64,000 bases of DNA from Pythium myriotylum (taxonomy: Eukaryota > Oomycota > Peronosporomycetes > Pythiales > Pythiaceae), in assembly GCA_023091665.1 (NCBI GenBank), contig JALJCQ010000004.1, forward strand, positions 2,790,001 through 2,854,000, given 5' to 3'. Of the stretch, positions 30,001 to 45,000 are shown piece after piece. Position numbers and translations under genes: made by a program. The notes below the pieces were generated by a model. The model saw only the letters and a program-made list of their open reading frames with translations, ran no database searches and was not told the origin of the DNA. Within the stretch, counting starts at the first letter, position 1. Every line of letters starts with the position of its first letter.

Positions 30001-33000
30001 TCGGTGGCTCGGCCATATCTCGAACGACTATGGTGACGACACCAAATCCACACAGCGTCTTCACCTCAGCATCACAAATGCGAACCGACAAGGCAAAATT
30101 CGTGGGATCGGACTCAAAATCCAAAGTACGAGTCGTTTTTAGGGTTCCAGTGATTGCGTCAAGAGAAAATGGGGCGGCCGAATCAAGTAATTCGAATAAG
30201 TTCATGTTCCCCACATTTTCAGAATCTGGATCTGTGCTTTGAATATTCATGATGAAAGTCTTCGCAGGCATATTCTCGTCGATATACCCAATTTGTGAGG
30301 TCACGACGACCGGCGCTTCATTTACATCGATCACATTCACAATTATGGTCTGCTGAGTCGTCCACTGCCCGTCCGAATATGTCACCAACAGTGAATAATA
30401 GGGTACCGCTTCAAAGTCGAGAGACACCTGCGTTTGGATTTGACCGTTATCACGAATTGCGAACGCAGAGCCATTCAAAGTCAAGCTCGACTTGGCCCTT
30501 GAGATTAAATACGTTCCGTTTGTTGCGTTTCGAGTGGACAAGGAAGTGTTGCCGATTACGATGGATAACGTACCATTAGTAGTGTTGCGATTAGGTGAGG
30601 TGGCGTTCATGGCATCATTGTGAATGATCGAAAAAGCTGAAGTGCCATTCGTGCCATCCACGTCGATGACCTGCAGTGGCTGACCGACTTGCGTACCAGC
30701 TGCAAGATTCTCTGAAACATTTAGAGTTACCGCGACAAGAGAAGGCGCCTCATTGACATTCACGACAAATATTCGTGACGTCAAATATGTCGTGATCGGC
30801 CCGCAATGGCTCGCGTTCCCACTCTTCTGTACATTAACACACACAGGAACACCAGCATCTGTTACGGAATACTCCACATCGAACCACGGCTGTGTCTCGA
30901 AGTCAAAGCTCACGGCCGAGAAGATGTACCCCGCGTTTGTCACCTCGATGTAGTCTGATGCATTCGATTGAAAGAATAGCGGAGACACTGATTGGCGATC
31001 TGGATCAGATGCCATCACTCGTCCGACGAAGGTCCCGATCATCGCGTTCTCAAGAATCGACAATCGGGGTATTTCCACGAACACAGGTGGCTCGTTCACG
31101 TTGACAATGTTAATGATCACGCGTGCGGTAGAAGATAACGATAACGGGTATCCTGGATCGGTCACACGTACGTCCAAACTATAGCTGGACACGCTTTCGT
31201 AATCCAGGACGGCCCACTGAACCGTGAGCTGTCCGGAGCAGGACTCGAGTCTGAACGGCGTCGCACCGTTGTCTTTCATGATGAGATCATACCGAAGGTA
31301 GCTTGCCTGTCCGCTGTCAGGATCTGTGGCCTTGATGGGGAAGCCGACGGCAGTTCCGACCGCGGAGTTCTCATAAACAGAAAAATAGTAGATTGCTTGA
31401 TCGAATACTGGTGGTTCGTTCACGTCCAAAATGTCAATTCGAACTTCCTGCTCCGTATACAAGCCAAACGCGTCGGTCACGCGAACTTGTAACATCAGGT
31501 ACGGCTTGCTTTCGTAGTCAAAACCTGCCGGATTAAGTACACTTAGGTTGCCGGTGGGAGTAATAAGTATATCTGACGAAGGAAATGACAGCGAAAACGT
31601 TAGAAAATCGTTGACGTCCGGATCTGAGGCCACGGTAGTTCCGATGAGTGCGCCTGACGTCGGGTTCTCAGGGATTACAAATTGCTGAGTTGTTATTGCC
31701 GGTGGTTCGTTTTCATCGTCAATAAAAACGGTCAATGCCGCTTCACAGGATAATCCAAAGCTGTCTGATACAGTCATCTTCATACTGATGCGAGGGTTCT
31801 GTGAGGTTCTCTGCAGCTTCTGAAGGCCTTCAAAATCTAAATTAATGCCTTCGGCGACGTGGATGGCCCCAGTCTTCGACTGGACAGCGAAGTACTGGCT
31901 CATATCACCGTGTAGTTCATAGTTGAGCGACGCGGGCACTGCCCCGTAGACCATAAACTCGCTCAAAGCTCCGAGGCTCAGGATAACCGAACCGTCTGCT
32001 GTAAACGTTTTGGTGTACACATCAAACGTAAGTGTAGTCGAGGAGCTCTGTGCAACCGCATGCACACCACTTTGAGCCACAAATCCATTGGTCGCTAGCC
32101 ATGTGGGTACAGTGAGATCTTGGTCGATCATCACGAACATGTAACCGGCGCTAGCAACTACGAGAGTAGAATTGATTGGTAAATAAGCATTTGCGCTGAA
32201 GGTTGTCACGACAAAAGCGTCAGTGGTTAGGAAATCGGGTAGATTCACCCACCGAGCATCATCTACTACGTTTGAAAACAGCTTCGCTTGCAAACCCAGG
32301 CGAGACACGAAGATATCGGGTGATGGGGTGGTTATCTCAAACGTAAAATAGTTGGCGTCGTCATGTTCGGGGTCATTCGCTCGAACCGTACCGACACTGA
32401 CGCGCGGGCTCGAATTCTCCACGATGCGGAAAGTTTGGTCTGAGACGACTGGAGGCTCGTTCACGTTCATCACAACGATTCGGAGAGACGCAGATGCCGT
32501 TACCAACCCGTCAAAGCATTGGGACGTAAGCACATACTCTCTCCTTGCTTCAAAATCGATCGATCTCCGATCGACATGGATGTTGCCAGTCCTGTTCTCG
32601 ACCGTTATGAAGGCCGAGCTGTCTGCCACTAGCAATTGATACAGCAACTCTGATCCGTAGTCTTCGTCTGTGCAAGACAATGATCCTACAGTGATGACTG
32701 ACCGCAGAGCGGGATCTGCTTCCGAGGCTGCAAACTCAGGAACAAAAAACGTCGCATTCGCTATCACCGGGGGATCATTCTCATTGATGATCTGAACGGA
32801 GAGATTCGCCGTAGTCTTTAGCCCAGCCTTGTCAGTAACTGAGACAAGAAGCCAATGCGTAGATCTCGCCTCGAAATCTAATGCTGAGTTGTTGGCCAAC
32901 GAGACGAGCCCATCCGTCGATCGAATCTCGAATGTTCCGTTCGGTGTTTGGGAAAGCAGAGCGTACGTAATTGCATCTCCAGAATCTTGGTCATATGCAA

Positions 33001-36000
33001 TGACATAACCAGCACTTGATCCAGGAAGCGATAGCTCACCAATCGAGAGTGAGGTGCTCGATGATACGAATGGAGCTTCGTTGACGTCCACAACCGAGAC
33101 AACGACATCCCCCGTGCATGAAAGCGACGGCCCCGTTGGAGGCACATCGCTTGAAAGGTACTGGAAACGATATTCACCGAGAGTCTCAAAGTCTGCGAAT
33201 GATGATATCCCCCGACGAAATGACACAATCCCTGTTCCATAATCTATCGCGAAAGGAATTTGCTCTTGAGACGATGCAGGCTCAACGAGCTGATAAACGT
33301 GACTCTGGAGCAAGTCAGGATCAGTCACAAAGGCCTGACAAGTCCCCGTGGAGCCAGGAGATCCGCGTTGAATTTTTGGAGCATTCTCAACGACCCAGCA
33401 TTGGAGGGATGGACACAGCGGAGGTTCGTTGTCGTCCAAAACTGAAACACGAACCACCGCTTTGGCTGTGAGTTCGTCCATATCGGTCACGACGACATTG
33501 AGATCGTATTCCCCCTTGGCGGCGATGTGCAGCTTTCCACGAGTTCTAAGAGCCAATAAGCCAGTCAACCCGTCTACCATGAATAGACTCGTAATATTCT
33601 CTCCGTCGTTGAAGTCGAAGGGCTCCAACACATACGTTAGGCCGTCGCCGTTGTCAACGTCCGTTGCTCGCACGAATCCGATCAATGAGCCAGCATCAGC
33701 AAGTTCATGAACAGCGAATCGATATAGTGGCTGGAGAAAGATTGGAGGCTCTGCAACATCCATGATCTCAATCTTGAACTCAAAAGGAGGAGTGGATTCG
33801 TTGGTCCTGGTTGCTATCATAACGGCACGAACTGTCAGGTAGGGTGCAGAACCTATTTGGTTCGCGTGCAGTGTCTCGTAGTCGCACGGAACACTGGATA
33901 CTATTGATCCATCGGGGTAGATGTCAATGGCTCCGGGAACGGGCCTGGAGTCAACCAATTGATAACTGAACGGATCACCCTCAGGATCGATCGCGAACAG
34001 CGTGCCGACTAACGTACTAACTTCAGCATTCTCTGGCAGTCGAAGTTGTTGCACGGAGGTAGTCACAAGGCTTGGTGGTTCGTTTACATCAACAACGTAC
34101 AAAATAACATCCACGGCATCGCTTAGGAATCCTGGACCGGTGTCAGACACGACAACGCGAAACTTGTATATTCGCTGACGCTCGAAGTCGAGCGACACGT
34201 TGTACGTGACAAGGTCGCAGGATCGATCATCTTGTAAAGGAACGACTCGAGCGACAGTAGTTGTGTTGCTGGCTATTGCGTAAAAAAGGCGCTGCCCATT
34301 CGTGTCTTCATCGCTAGCAAGAACTTGGTGAATAGACGTTCCTGGAGGCGAGTTTTCTTCAATAAAGAGACAAAGTTGTTCATTTCCATCGTATCGCTGG
34401 CGCATCACATCGTCCTTTGCGTCCACAAAACAGTTCCTTGGCAATACTGGAGCCTCGTTCACATCCTCAATGAACACGGTTACCAAGGTAGTGACTGAGT
34501 TATTCGCTGAATCACTCACTTGCACCGTAAACGCATAACTCGAGACAGTTTCGTAGTCGAACACGGCAGCAGTACTCAATTGACCAGTCCGCAAGTCGAT
34601 TGTAAACGGGACATCGTTCTCGAGGATGTTGTACCTCAAAATGTCGTAAGTATCCTCGTCCACTGCGACCAGCGGTGCACCAACCAGTGATGACGTTGGC
34701 TCGTTTTCTCGGATAGATCGTGTAAGTATTTGATCGATCTCCGGAGGTTCATTTACGTCTTTGACTTGAATGGTTACTACACAAGTCGAAGAGAGGGAAG
34801 ACACAGTTTTTGATGTTCCATCGGCCCCATAATCGCTGAAGCTGTCCGCGATCCTGAGTCGTAGTTCGTAGTCCTTCTTTGACTCATAATCAAGACGTCC
34901 GCTCTCTCTCACATTTAGATTGTACTGTGAGAGATAGCTGACCCATTTGATCTCGAAGATGCCGTAAGCGACATCGTCATGGGTGTTTGTAATCTCGAAT
35001 GCCGAGATCAGATTTTTCGAAGGCGAATCCGGGTCACTCCAGCCCAGCACCCCGACAAAAGCCCCAGAAACAGAATTTTCCGGGACGGACATTGTGAGAT
35101 CCGTGCACGTTGGTACTTCGTTAACATCGATAATGTTGACGATCACAGGTTTCGCGCTGATGGCCTCCAGTCCTTTGCGGTCTCGCACGCTAATCGTCAG
35201 TTCGTATCGGTCACTTTCTTCAAAATTCAGATTGTGAAGTGGATCCAAGGCAACACGCAGCTCTCCATCACACGAGTGCATTGAGAACAAATCCACAGAG
35301 ATGCCCGCTTGATTGATTGCCTTCACGATATCATAAGTCAACACATCATACGCATCGGGATCGTATGCTGCGGTAATGGACCCTATTGTTGACCCGACAG
35401 TAGCATTCTCGAGAATATTGAAAGGTTTTTGGTTTGAAGATAGGATGGGCGGCTCGTTAACATCAAGCACGTAGACCCGAATTATCGTCTTTGCCATGTG
35501 CTGACGCGGTATAAGATCTGTTGCCATGATCACAAGATCATACGCAGGAGTTGTTTCAAAGTCGAGAGACTTAGATACTTCAAGATGACCATCCAGTGAT
35601 GACACTGAGAACGTTGCTGTGGTATTCACGCTTGATGCAACATTCAATGTGACCGTGTCGTTCTCTGGATCCCAGAATTCCACTCGGGCTCCTGGCGTCA
35701 GACCGTCAAGAGTTGTCGAAACACCACTGCCAACGCCAGCAGACTCGAGTACCCAGAATGTAGCGGAAACAATAACTGGGGGTTCGTTGACGTCCACGAT
35801 ATACAAGATTATATCTCCAAAGCAGCTCAATTGTCCACCATCTGTAGCCTCGAAACGAGCACTTACGGTCCGAGTGATTTCATAGTCAATTGGTGCTATC
35901 AACCGGAGCTCACCAGAGGAAGAGTTGATGGCAAGAGTATTGTGGGCGGATAGTAACGAGTCGTCGACGAGGGCGAACCGCAACTGCCCCCAAGCAATTC

Positions 36001-39000
36001 GGTCGCCCGTCACATACTGATCTGGGTCTGTGGCGTTCACGAATCCCAGGGAACCGATACTGTTCTCCTCCCACGAAAAAACCATTGCGGCACCAACTGA
36101 GCAAACCTCGTTCACGTCGACAAGCCGTACGATGATGTCCTGGAGCACACGTTTTGCAGGCGACCCATTGTCCTCTAGTGTGATGGTGAGGGTGACGTAC
36201 TGAACAGTCTCGAAATCAAATAGGTCTTCGTCATGGATGAGTAGCTCGCCGGAGCTCGGCGAGAGAAAGAAAGCACTGTTCTCCTGGCTTCTAGTCGTGT
36301 TGTCTCGCAACGTCACATTTGTACTGATGACAGAAAAATAGTGGGACTGGCCAGTGTCTTGATCGCTCCAACTTATTACTCCCACACTCGAGCCGTTCTT
36401 CGGGTTCTCATTCACGGAAAAGCTGGACGTCTGCACAATCGGAGCATCATTTCGATCCTGTACTGCCACAGAAATTGTTGATGTATTGCTCAGACCGCCA
36501 CTGTCAGTCACTGTGAATGTAAGCGTGTACAGGGACATCGATTCGTAGTCAAGCGAGCTAAGAGTGTAGATCACACCAGTAGATGGTTGAACTGCAAATG
36601 TTCTAGTAACATCATCCACGGAATATGACAACACATCGCCAGCATCAGGGTCCGAGGCTATGAGGGACCCGTTGAAAAGTCTAGTTAGGTTCGAACTTGC
36701 GTACAGACCGGATGAAGTTGTCGCATCTTCGGGTATGAACAACAACGCGTCCGATACTCGGGGTGCTTCATTCACGTTGATCACATCAACAATGGCGATG
36801 CTGAAAGAACAGAGACTCCCGGGACCATTATCCGTGGCACTGATAACTAGTTCATACCTCTGCTGCCGCTCAAAGTCGAGTGCAGCAGCATTGTTCACAA
36901 CAAGCTTTCCATCGCCTTGAGTTGAAATCATTGAAAAGGTCTCCAATGTGTTGCCGCTCACGATTCCGTACACTATCGTATTGTTCTGGAACTTGTCTGA
37001 ATCAATGGCAACAACAGTGCCAACGATAGTTTGGTTTGCAGAATTCTCGGTGATACTGAAGGTGACACTCTTGACTTGAAAGACGGGTGGTTCGTTTACG
37101 TCGACGACGCTGATGATAACAGCAGCAACGTCCACAAGCCCCCACTGGTCACTAGCAATTACGCTTATTTCATACGACGGAATGGCCTCAAAGTTCAGCA
37201 CGGATCCAGACGAAAGAGTGATGGCCCCGCGTGGCGATAACGCGAAAGGAGTCGAAGATTGGAGGCTCACAGGGTTCCATCGGAACGTGACTATAGATCC
37301 TACGTCAGGGTCTGTAGCAAATAGGTACCCAAGTGTAGTATTTGTTGGTGCATTTTCGGCGATGCTGAGTGTAAAAGAGGTTGCTGAGAACACTGGGGGC
37401 TCATTCATGTCAACAATAGTTAGCTCCACATCGAGGCGCTGGCTGGCCGCGTCAAAATCACTTTGACTCCCTCCAATCACAACTGTCACAGTACACGCGT
37501 TCTGGGTTTCGTAATCGAATTGGCCACGTGAGAGCGATAGTTGTCCACACGAATCAATGTCTAACTCAACCGACTTGGTGCATGTAGACGTAAGCACCAC
37601 CAGAGCTACATCATTATCACAACTCGAACTTGGAGATTTGAAGTTCTCCTCATCAAGAATAAAAGCGCCAAGTGGCGTTCCCACCATGGAAGTGAGTGGA
37701 AGATTCTCTTGCACATCGAAATGCACAACATCTCGTGTGAAGCGTGGAGCTTCGTAAACGTTTTTCAGGGAGATTTCAATTCTGGCCCTCGCACCTGCTC
37801 CGGCCACATCTTCAACGCACGCGTCAACCCAAAGAGCTGGCTGTGCCTCATAGTTTAAAGCCGATGCGATCATCACGACGACTTGGGCTGAGTGTTCGCC
37901 GTGGCGATTCTCAATCGTAAAAGTGCCAGGGTGACTTTGGTCGCACATCCAGTACGTGGGAGCGTCATGAGCGTCGGGATCCGTGGCTTTAAAGACGGCG
38001 ACCACTGTTCCACTCGGCGAGTTTTCATCGACTACCGGCGTTGCAATGGTAACGAACATTGGCTGCTCGTTGACGTCTGTTACTCGAACCACCCCAGTTG
38101 AGATCGCCACCAACGATCCGTCACTCACTTGAACTTGGACGGAAAAGTAGTTCCGAAAGGGATCTTCGTAGTCAAGAACACAGCCGTTGGCCACATTCAG
38201 TTGACCTGACGTTGTGTTTATTGAAAAGCACGGAGCACACAACAATCCGGATCTATCACTGTGGGATAGAATGGAGAATTGTAGTTGAGCTCCTCGATCA
38301 ACGTCGCTCGCTATGATTGGCGAGCCGACAAGCGATCCAAGAGGAGAGTTCTCTGCAACATAAAACTCGAATGGTTGGATCACAGGGGCTTCGTTTACAT
38401 CAGTCACTTGAATGACGAAATCAGCCTCTGCCGATAGTCCTCCATGGTCGATAACCGATACCACGAGCTTATACGCCATGCTTGTTTCATAGTCAAGAGG
38501 TTTTGCAAGTGTGACCTGGCCCGTGTTCGGGTCGATTTTGAACACTTCGCCATCGTTTCCACCAACGATCGCAAACGAGAATACCTCGGAAGCCATTTCA
38601 GGGTCGGAAGTGAGCTGGATAAAACTCATTCCTAGGAACCTACCCACTACGTAATCCTCTGGAATGCTTACACGCTGAGTGCTGAGTTTGGGGACTTCGT
38701 TTATATCGTTTACTCGAATGTGGATCGTAGTGGCCGAAAAGAGCCCCCTGGTGTCAGATGCTTGAACTAACAAAGTGTAGTAGTCACAGGTTTCAAAGTC
38801 TAAGCCGTCCACCAGTTGCAACAACTGCCCCGTGTATCGATCGATTCCGAACGTAGTCGGTGCTGCCTCTCGTACGAGAATGGTTGTTTCCGAGATGAGA
38901 CTATATGTAATGGTATCACCATAATCGGGATCAGCAGCTTGAACTTCTGGGAGCAACTTTGTGAGAGCTCGCAAGTTCTCGTCTATCGAGTATGTAAACG

Positions 39001-42000
39001 TTTTGCTTCCGAAAACGGGAGGTTCGTTTACGTCTCGTACTCGAATTTGTATCGTCGATGGAATGCTCTGAGAACCATTACTGTCGACAGCAGCGACTCG
39101 CACTGAGTAATTTGCTTGCGCTTCGAAATCGAGGCCTACATGTCCAGTGTATGTAATTGTATTTGAGTTGGATATGGCGAAAACGCCCGATGCACCGACG
39201 ATGACGAGTCTAACGATATCAGGTGATCCATCCTCAAGGCGATCAGGGTCATACAGCAGTACTGAGCCACTCAAAGCTGCATTGCCGGGAATATTTTCAT
39301 CAATTTCGAAGACGCTGATAGCTTGAATAGAAGGTATTTCATTGACATCACGAAGGTAGATATCAACACGCTGCCACGGAGAGCTCAACCCACCTCCATC
39401 AATTGCTCGCACGGAGATGGCACAACTTTTCACAGTTTCATAATCTACCTGACCGGGATTGGCGACAATGACTTGGCCGTTTTCAGTCACGTTGAAAGGA
39501 CACCAAAGCGCGGTATCAATGTACTCATACTCCCATCTGTGGACACTCCATGGGTTATGTGCCGTGGAATCCTCATCTTCGACATTGAGTTGGCAGACAA
39601 TTTTGCTCAAGTACAGTCTTTGAGCTGCATTATCTAGACTGTAAGGGACCTCGTCAATCAGACAGCGGGTCGGAGAGACTTTCGTCGGAGCATCATTCGC
39701 ATCGAGAACGTTAATCGTGACCACTCCGCATGTTGTCAGGGCAGGGCTTCCCCGATCCGTGGCACAAAAGGAAAGTCTAAGAACAGAATTAACTTCAAAA
39801 TCGAGCACAAAATCACTCTCCAAACGGATTTCGCCGTTGTGTGAGTCAATGCTGAATCCTGGCAAGCTCGAAACATCATACCCGTACGTCAATGTTCCGT
39901 TTAGACCACCAAGAGAGTCCGGGTCCGAGGCAATGGCGCGGCAAATCAAGGTGCCAACACTTGCATCCTCAGACGTGAAGCAAATAGTATCTTGAAACAT
40001 TGGAGGCTCGTTCACATCATTGATATCGATCACAACCGTTGATGTTGCAGACAATTCCCTTCTATCCGTTACCGATACTTTCAGATCGTATCGATTTCTT
40101 GTTTCGTAATCGAGGAGTTCAACAATCGCACTAAGCTTGCCCGTGATTTTGTCCACGCGAAAAGGATGCGGGAGTACGCGTCCGCCTGTGATCTCGAAGT
40201 TAACAACATCTCCGAAGTCCGGATCAGTCGACGAGACTACTGCGAAGGGTATTTCCATCATTGTGACTGGAAAAAAAGAAACAGATTAATTAGGCAGCTG
40301 TTTGTGCACGAAGGTGGAGCAGAGATAATTACCTTCGCGAACGCTTACGGTGAGGACTGGTGCCGCACTAACACTTCGATCAAATGAAGCTACCTCTCCG
40401 ACGCCGCTACCGAGAATTAATAGGCTGACAGATACTGGAGTGGTGAGATCACCCAGGGATTCTGATAGAAGTCCGGAGATGTCTGGTGTCTGGAGCTTGC
40501 TACCAAAAACAACTCCACTAGTCCAGTCGACGAATTCTGCTGAGGTAATCGTTCTGACTGGTACGAGGTACGAAGATGCACTAATCGTAATCGACAGCAA
40601 ATGAATTTGTAGTGCAAAGGGTCCTATTTGACCAGAAGGCACAGCAAACTCGATGTGGGCCTCTCCCAGAAGCAATGGTCGATCTGGGAAGCGGAGATTT
40701 TCAAACTGAAAAACAATCCCGACGTCATTCTTTGTGAGTGAGTCATACCCGAGGCGTAGTGTCTTTCGCGTTGTGTTTGTAGTGAAGCCGACATCGAGGG
40801 ACTTGTTGTAGATGATCTCCATATCGCCACCAGATCGGAGAATAGGGAACCGTAATGTCTGTTCGGGAACGGATGTGAGGCTGGTATAAGGACCTACAAA
40901 GTGATCAGCGTCAGCACCCAATAATGAAGGTGCTCGAACGGCTCGCCGCCTACCTTCGTTGACCGAAGTATGGAGGTTCGTGCTTATCGGAGCTTCGTTG
41001 ATATCCCGAGATGTGATAGATACTGTGCAGACCGCAGTCAGCGAGCCGGCGCCGTCGTGAAGAGCCCCATCATCGGAGACGATAACAGATATTAAGAATT
41101 TTTGACGGCTCGGCGACTCATAATCGAAGTTGTTCAGATCCGTCACGAACAATTGGCCAGTGTGGCTGTCAACCGTAAGGAATGGATGTATCAAGCGGAA
41201 CGTGAATGTGGTACCGATATCCTCATCTGTAACAAGGTTCCCCAGCGGTGATCCAACTGCTGTTCCGACCGCTAAGTTCTCGTCGACCACGAAGTTGACG
41301 GGAGTAGTACCACAAGAGGGAGCAGCGTTTGTTGAGACCACTTCAACGACAATCGACACCGAATCACTCAGACCTCCGCTATCAGTAACCACACCCTCGA
41401 CTAACAACAAAGAACCTTTGGGTAGTCGCTGGATGATGCTTGAGTTGGTCACCACGAGTTCACCCGAAGTCGAATTGACGCGAAGAAGTCCGACTCCGTC
41501 CGTCTCACAATCTGTCGAATTAAGCGTGGAAGGGCTTCTGAGAGAGAAGGTGAGTACATCCCTTACATCTTCATCAGAGGCATGAAGAGCTCCAATAGTA
41601 TCACCATTTCTGGCATGATTCGAGACTGCAAAAACCATGGTCATCTCACTTTCATTCCTCGAGGAGGCCAGGAATGTCGGTGGGTCATTCTTGTCTTGCA
41701 CATCGACACGCAGACCGGTTGTTGTGCATGCCATGAATGGGTCGCATGCTTTAAGAATGATGTCGTACCTTGCTTGCTTCTCGAAGTCCAGCTCCTTCTT
41801 TAGCCTAAGGATGTTACTTAAAGAGCTCGCGAACTCAAAGACAGGGTCCATAGTACTATCATCCGAGGTGAAGAAAGTGAGCACTTGTTTCTCATCCTCA
41901 TCGAAAGCGTTCCACGTGAAGACAACTCGCCCAACTGCATAATCTTCGTCAATGTTGACTGAACAGTTCGCCAAGCTGGTGGGCGGATCATTTGCATCCA

Positions 42001-45000
42001 GCACAAAGACTGAAACGACTGCCGTAGCCGATAAACGTGGTTTCCCATCATCGGACACTCGGATTTTTATCCAAACTGAATGCTTTTCGATGGCTTCGAA
42101 GTTTAGAGCAGCAACTGTCAGCGTTGACATCTGTCCCGTGGCTGGATCAATTGTGAATAAGTCGCGTACTGATTGTTCAACAATCTCATATCGAAGGGTG
42201 TCAGAAGAATCTTCGTCGTTAGCAAGTATTGAGAATACTTGCCCCGCACTGTTCTCGTTCACTCGAAAGACTTGGTCATTTACGACAGGGGCGTCGTTGA
42301 CATCTCGGACTATTACGTGCAAACCACAAAGCGAACAAGCGTTGCTTCGATCACACGATGTGTAACCAATCAAGTAGTCTTTACGTAACTCATAGTCGAT
42401 TTCAGCCTTTGATACATACAGGTGTCCGAGCTGGTCAACTGCAAACAATCCGAGTCCCTCAGCATCTTCTATCGCAAACATGACATCGTAGCCCACATCA
42501 CCGGCATCTTCATCCACTGCTTCCAGTTGAGGAGAGATAATGGTACCAACCGGAGAATTTTCGGCCACAATTCTTGACACGTTTGCACATGCTGGTGGCT
42601 CATTCACATCGATGACGAACACTATAACTGAAGCGGTCACGTTGAGTTCACCATCAGAAGCCTGAATTGAGATTGTGTAGACAGATTTCGTCTCATAATC
42701 AAGACCACCCTTTCGAAGCCGGATGGCACCTGATCTGGAATCAACGTAAAACCACGGACTGTCAGCTGAGAGAGTTACCATGTAGCTCACTACTGAATCA
42801 CCATCGAGGTCTGTCGCTGAGACGACACCTACTAGGGTGTCCATTTTGGAATTTTCCAGCGCATCAAAACGATATCCAGAATTCGCGAATTGAGGTGGTT
42901 CGTTGACATCGGTAACGTTTGCTTGAACTTCGACTCTCACTTGACTTGACGGATTAATAACGTCGGCGACCAAAACTGTTAAGCTGACCTGGTGTGGCAT
43001 CGTCTCATAATCAAGAGGCAGCTTTGTTCTCAGCTGACCGCTGCAACTATCAACTGTGAAGTACTCCGAGTAGTGGGAAGACTCCAACTCGAAAACAAGA
43101 CTATTGTTCTCAGGATCCCACATGTACGAACTTAATCTTGGGCCAATGGCAGTATCCGTGCCAAGGTTTTCCTTTGCTTGTACGACCATGTGATTTTGTA
43201 GCGCTACAGGTGGCTCGTTAACGTCTTCGACCTCGATGGTGATGCTGAAGGAAGTCGTCAAGGCGGGAAAAGTGTTCTGTTTTATAACCTCGATGTTCAG
43301 CTTCCACTCTTGAATTGTTTCGTAGTCGAAAGCTTGTTGTTGGATGAGTACTCCAGTCTCATTGTCAATAGTTAGCATACCAACCGCTCCGTCAAGTTTG
43401 AAAGCTAGATATTTGTTGCTGATTCGATCTGGGTCTGTCGCATTAATCGTAACAAGTGTTCTTGGTGTCATGCCATTTTCCGGGACAACAATTCTCGTGG
43501 GAACGCCATGAATCATTGGAGGCTCTTCAACATTGAGCACGGAGATAAAGACGACTTCTTCTGTGACAAGAAGCCCCCCGTCAACGACTTGAACTGAGAT
43601 AACATGCTCTTGCTGGGTTTCATAGTCAATCATCTCAGGCGCCGCCAATGTGATAATGCCTGTCTGTGGACTGATCGCGAACGTTGTTGAGTTTCGAAGT
43701 CGGTAGACAAACTCACCCCACTTGGTACTGGAGCTGTCGGGGTCTGTAGCGTCCACACTCACGACAAGAGCACCGCGTGGCGCACTCTCAGAAACTGATC
43801 CACGTTGTCCCACCGAAATAACGGGTGCCTCATTCACGTTAGCTACTCGAATCTCCACATCATAGACCGTCGATCTTGGCAAAGCATTGTCGTCGATGAC
43901 AATTACAGCGCAAGAGATCATAGAACGGTATTCATAGTTGAAGTCCGAACTGTTCCGAACGTAGATTTCGAAAGTAGACGAATCGATCTCGAATGGGCAA
44001 TGCTCGCTGTCAAGTAGCAAAGCTGAGGAACGCTCAGCAACTTCGACTGGATCGATATTGAGAAACCCAATTCGTGTGTTTGGCTTGCTGTTTTCATCGA
44101 TCGACAGATCGCGTCCGAGAACTATCGGAGGGTCATTTTCATCGGCCACTTCGACGAGGATCGTGCAGGAATCTGATGCGTTTTTCAAATCAAAGGCTTG
44201 TACCTCCAGTGCGTAACTCGCCGCCATTTCGAAATCAATCCATTCAGTTCGAGTTCGAATCTCGCCCGTTGTTTGATTGATGAGAAATCCAGGTGGGCGG
44301 ATCCTCTCGGACAATTGGAACTTGACCAGGTCGCCAAAATCTTGATCACTGGCTCTGACGGGGTGAGGGAACACGAACTCTACATCATTTACAAAGGCAG
44401 AAGAATAATTCGTCTCCGGGAGAAAGGCATACAATCTTACCTGGGGCGGGTCCATATAGTTCTAAACGAAGACAAGCTGCCCCGTACCAGGCAAGCGGGA
44501 CGATTTTTACTTGTATTGCGACAACATTGGGGAGAACTACCGTGTAGTTGTCGGTCGAAGCGTCTGATGTATTGGTGTTCCGTGGCGGAAGCCCAACAAC
44601 CGAAAAGGATTCGACTTTGGTCGATCTTGTCTCAAAACGGAACGATGTCAACAGTCCTAGCGAACCACTTGCGTTGACGCCGGGGTGGATTCCGATTTCA
44701 GTCAGCATTGTCGGCCGAGGGAATGTGACGATTATCCACTCCTTTGACGTTGACGTGGCAGGACACCACGCACCAGAAGCCTTAGCTGGAGTGACGCGCA
44801 CTCGCGTTAATCCACCATCCCCGTAGCCATGCTCCGGAAGGTTTCCAAAAAATGAACTCGCCGCTATATGGGACGTCGGTAGAACTGGGTTTGCGGTTCC
44901 TCCCAACATCGCCTTTGCTTTGGAAATCGAGCAGCATGCAAGGTTGGCACCATCGGTTCGCTGAATACCGGACCCTGCAGAGGTCCTGCTGCAGGTTGGT

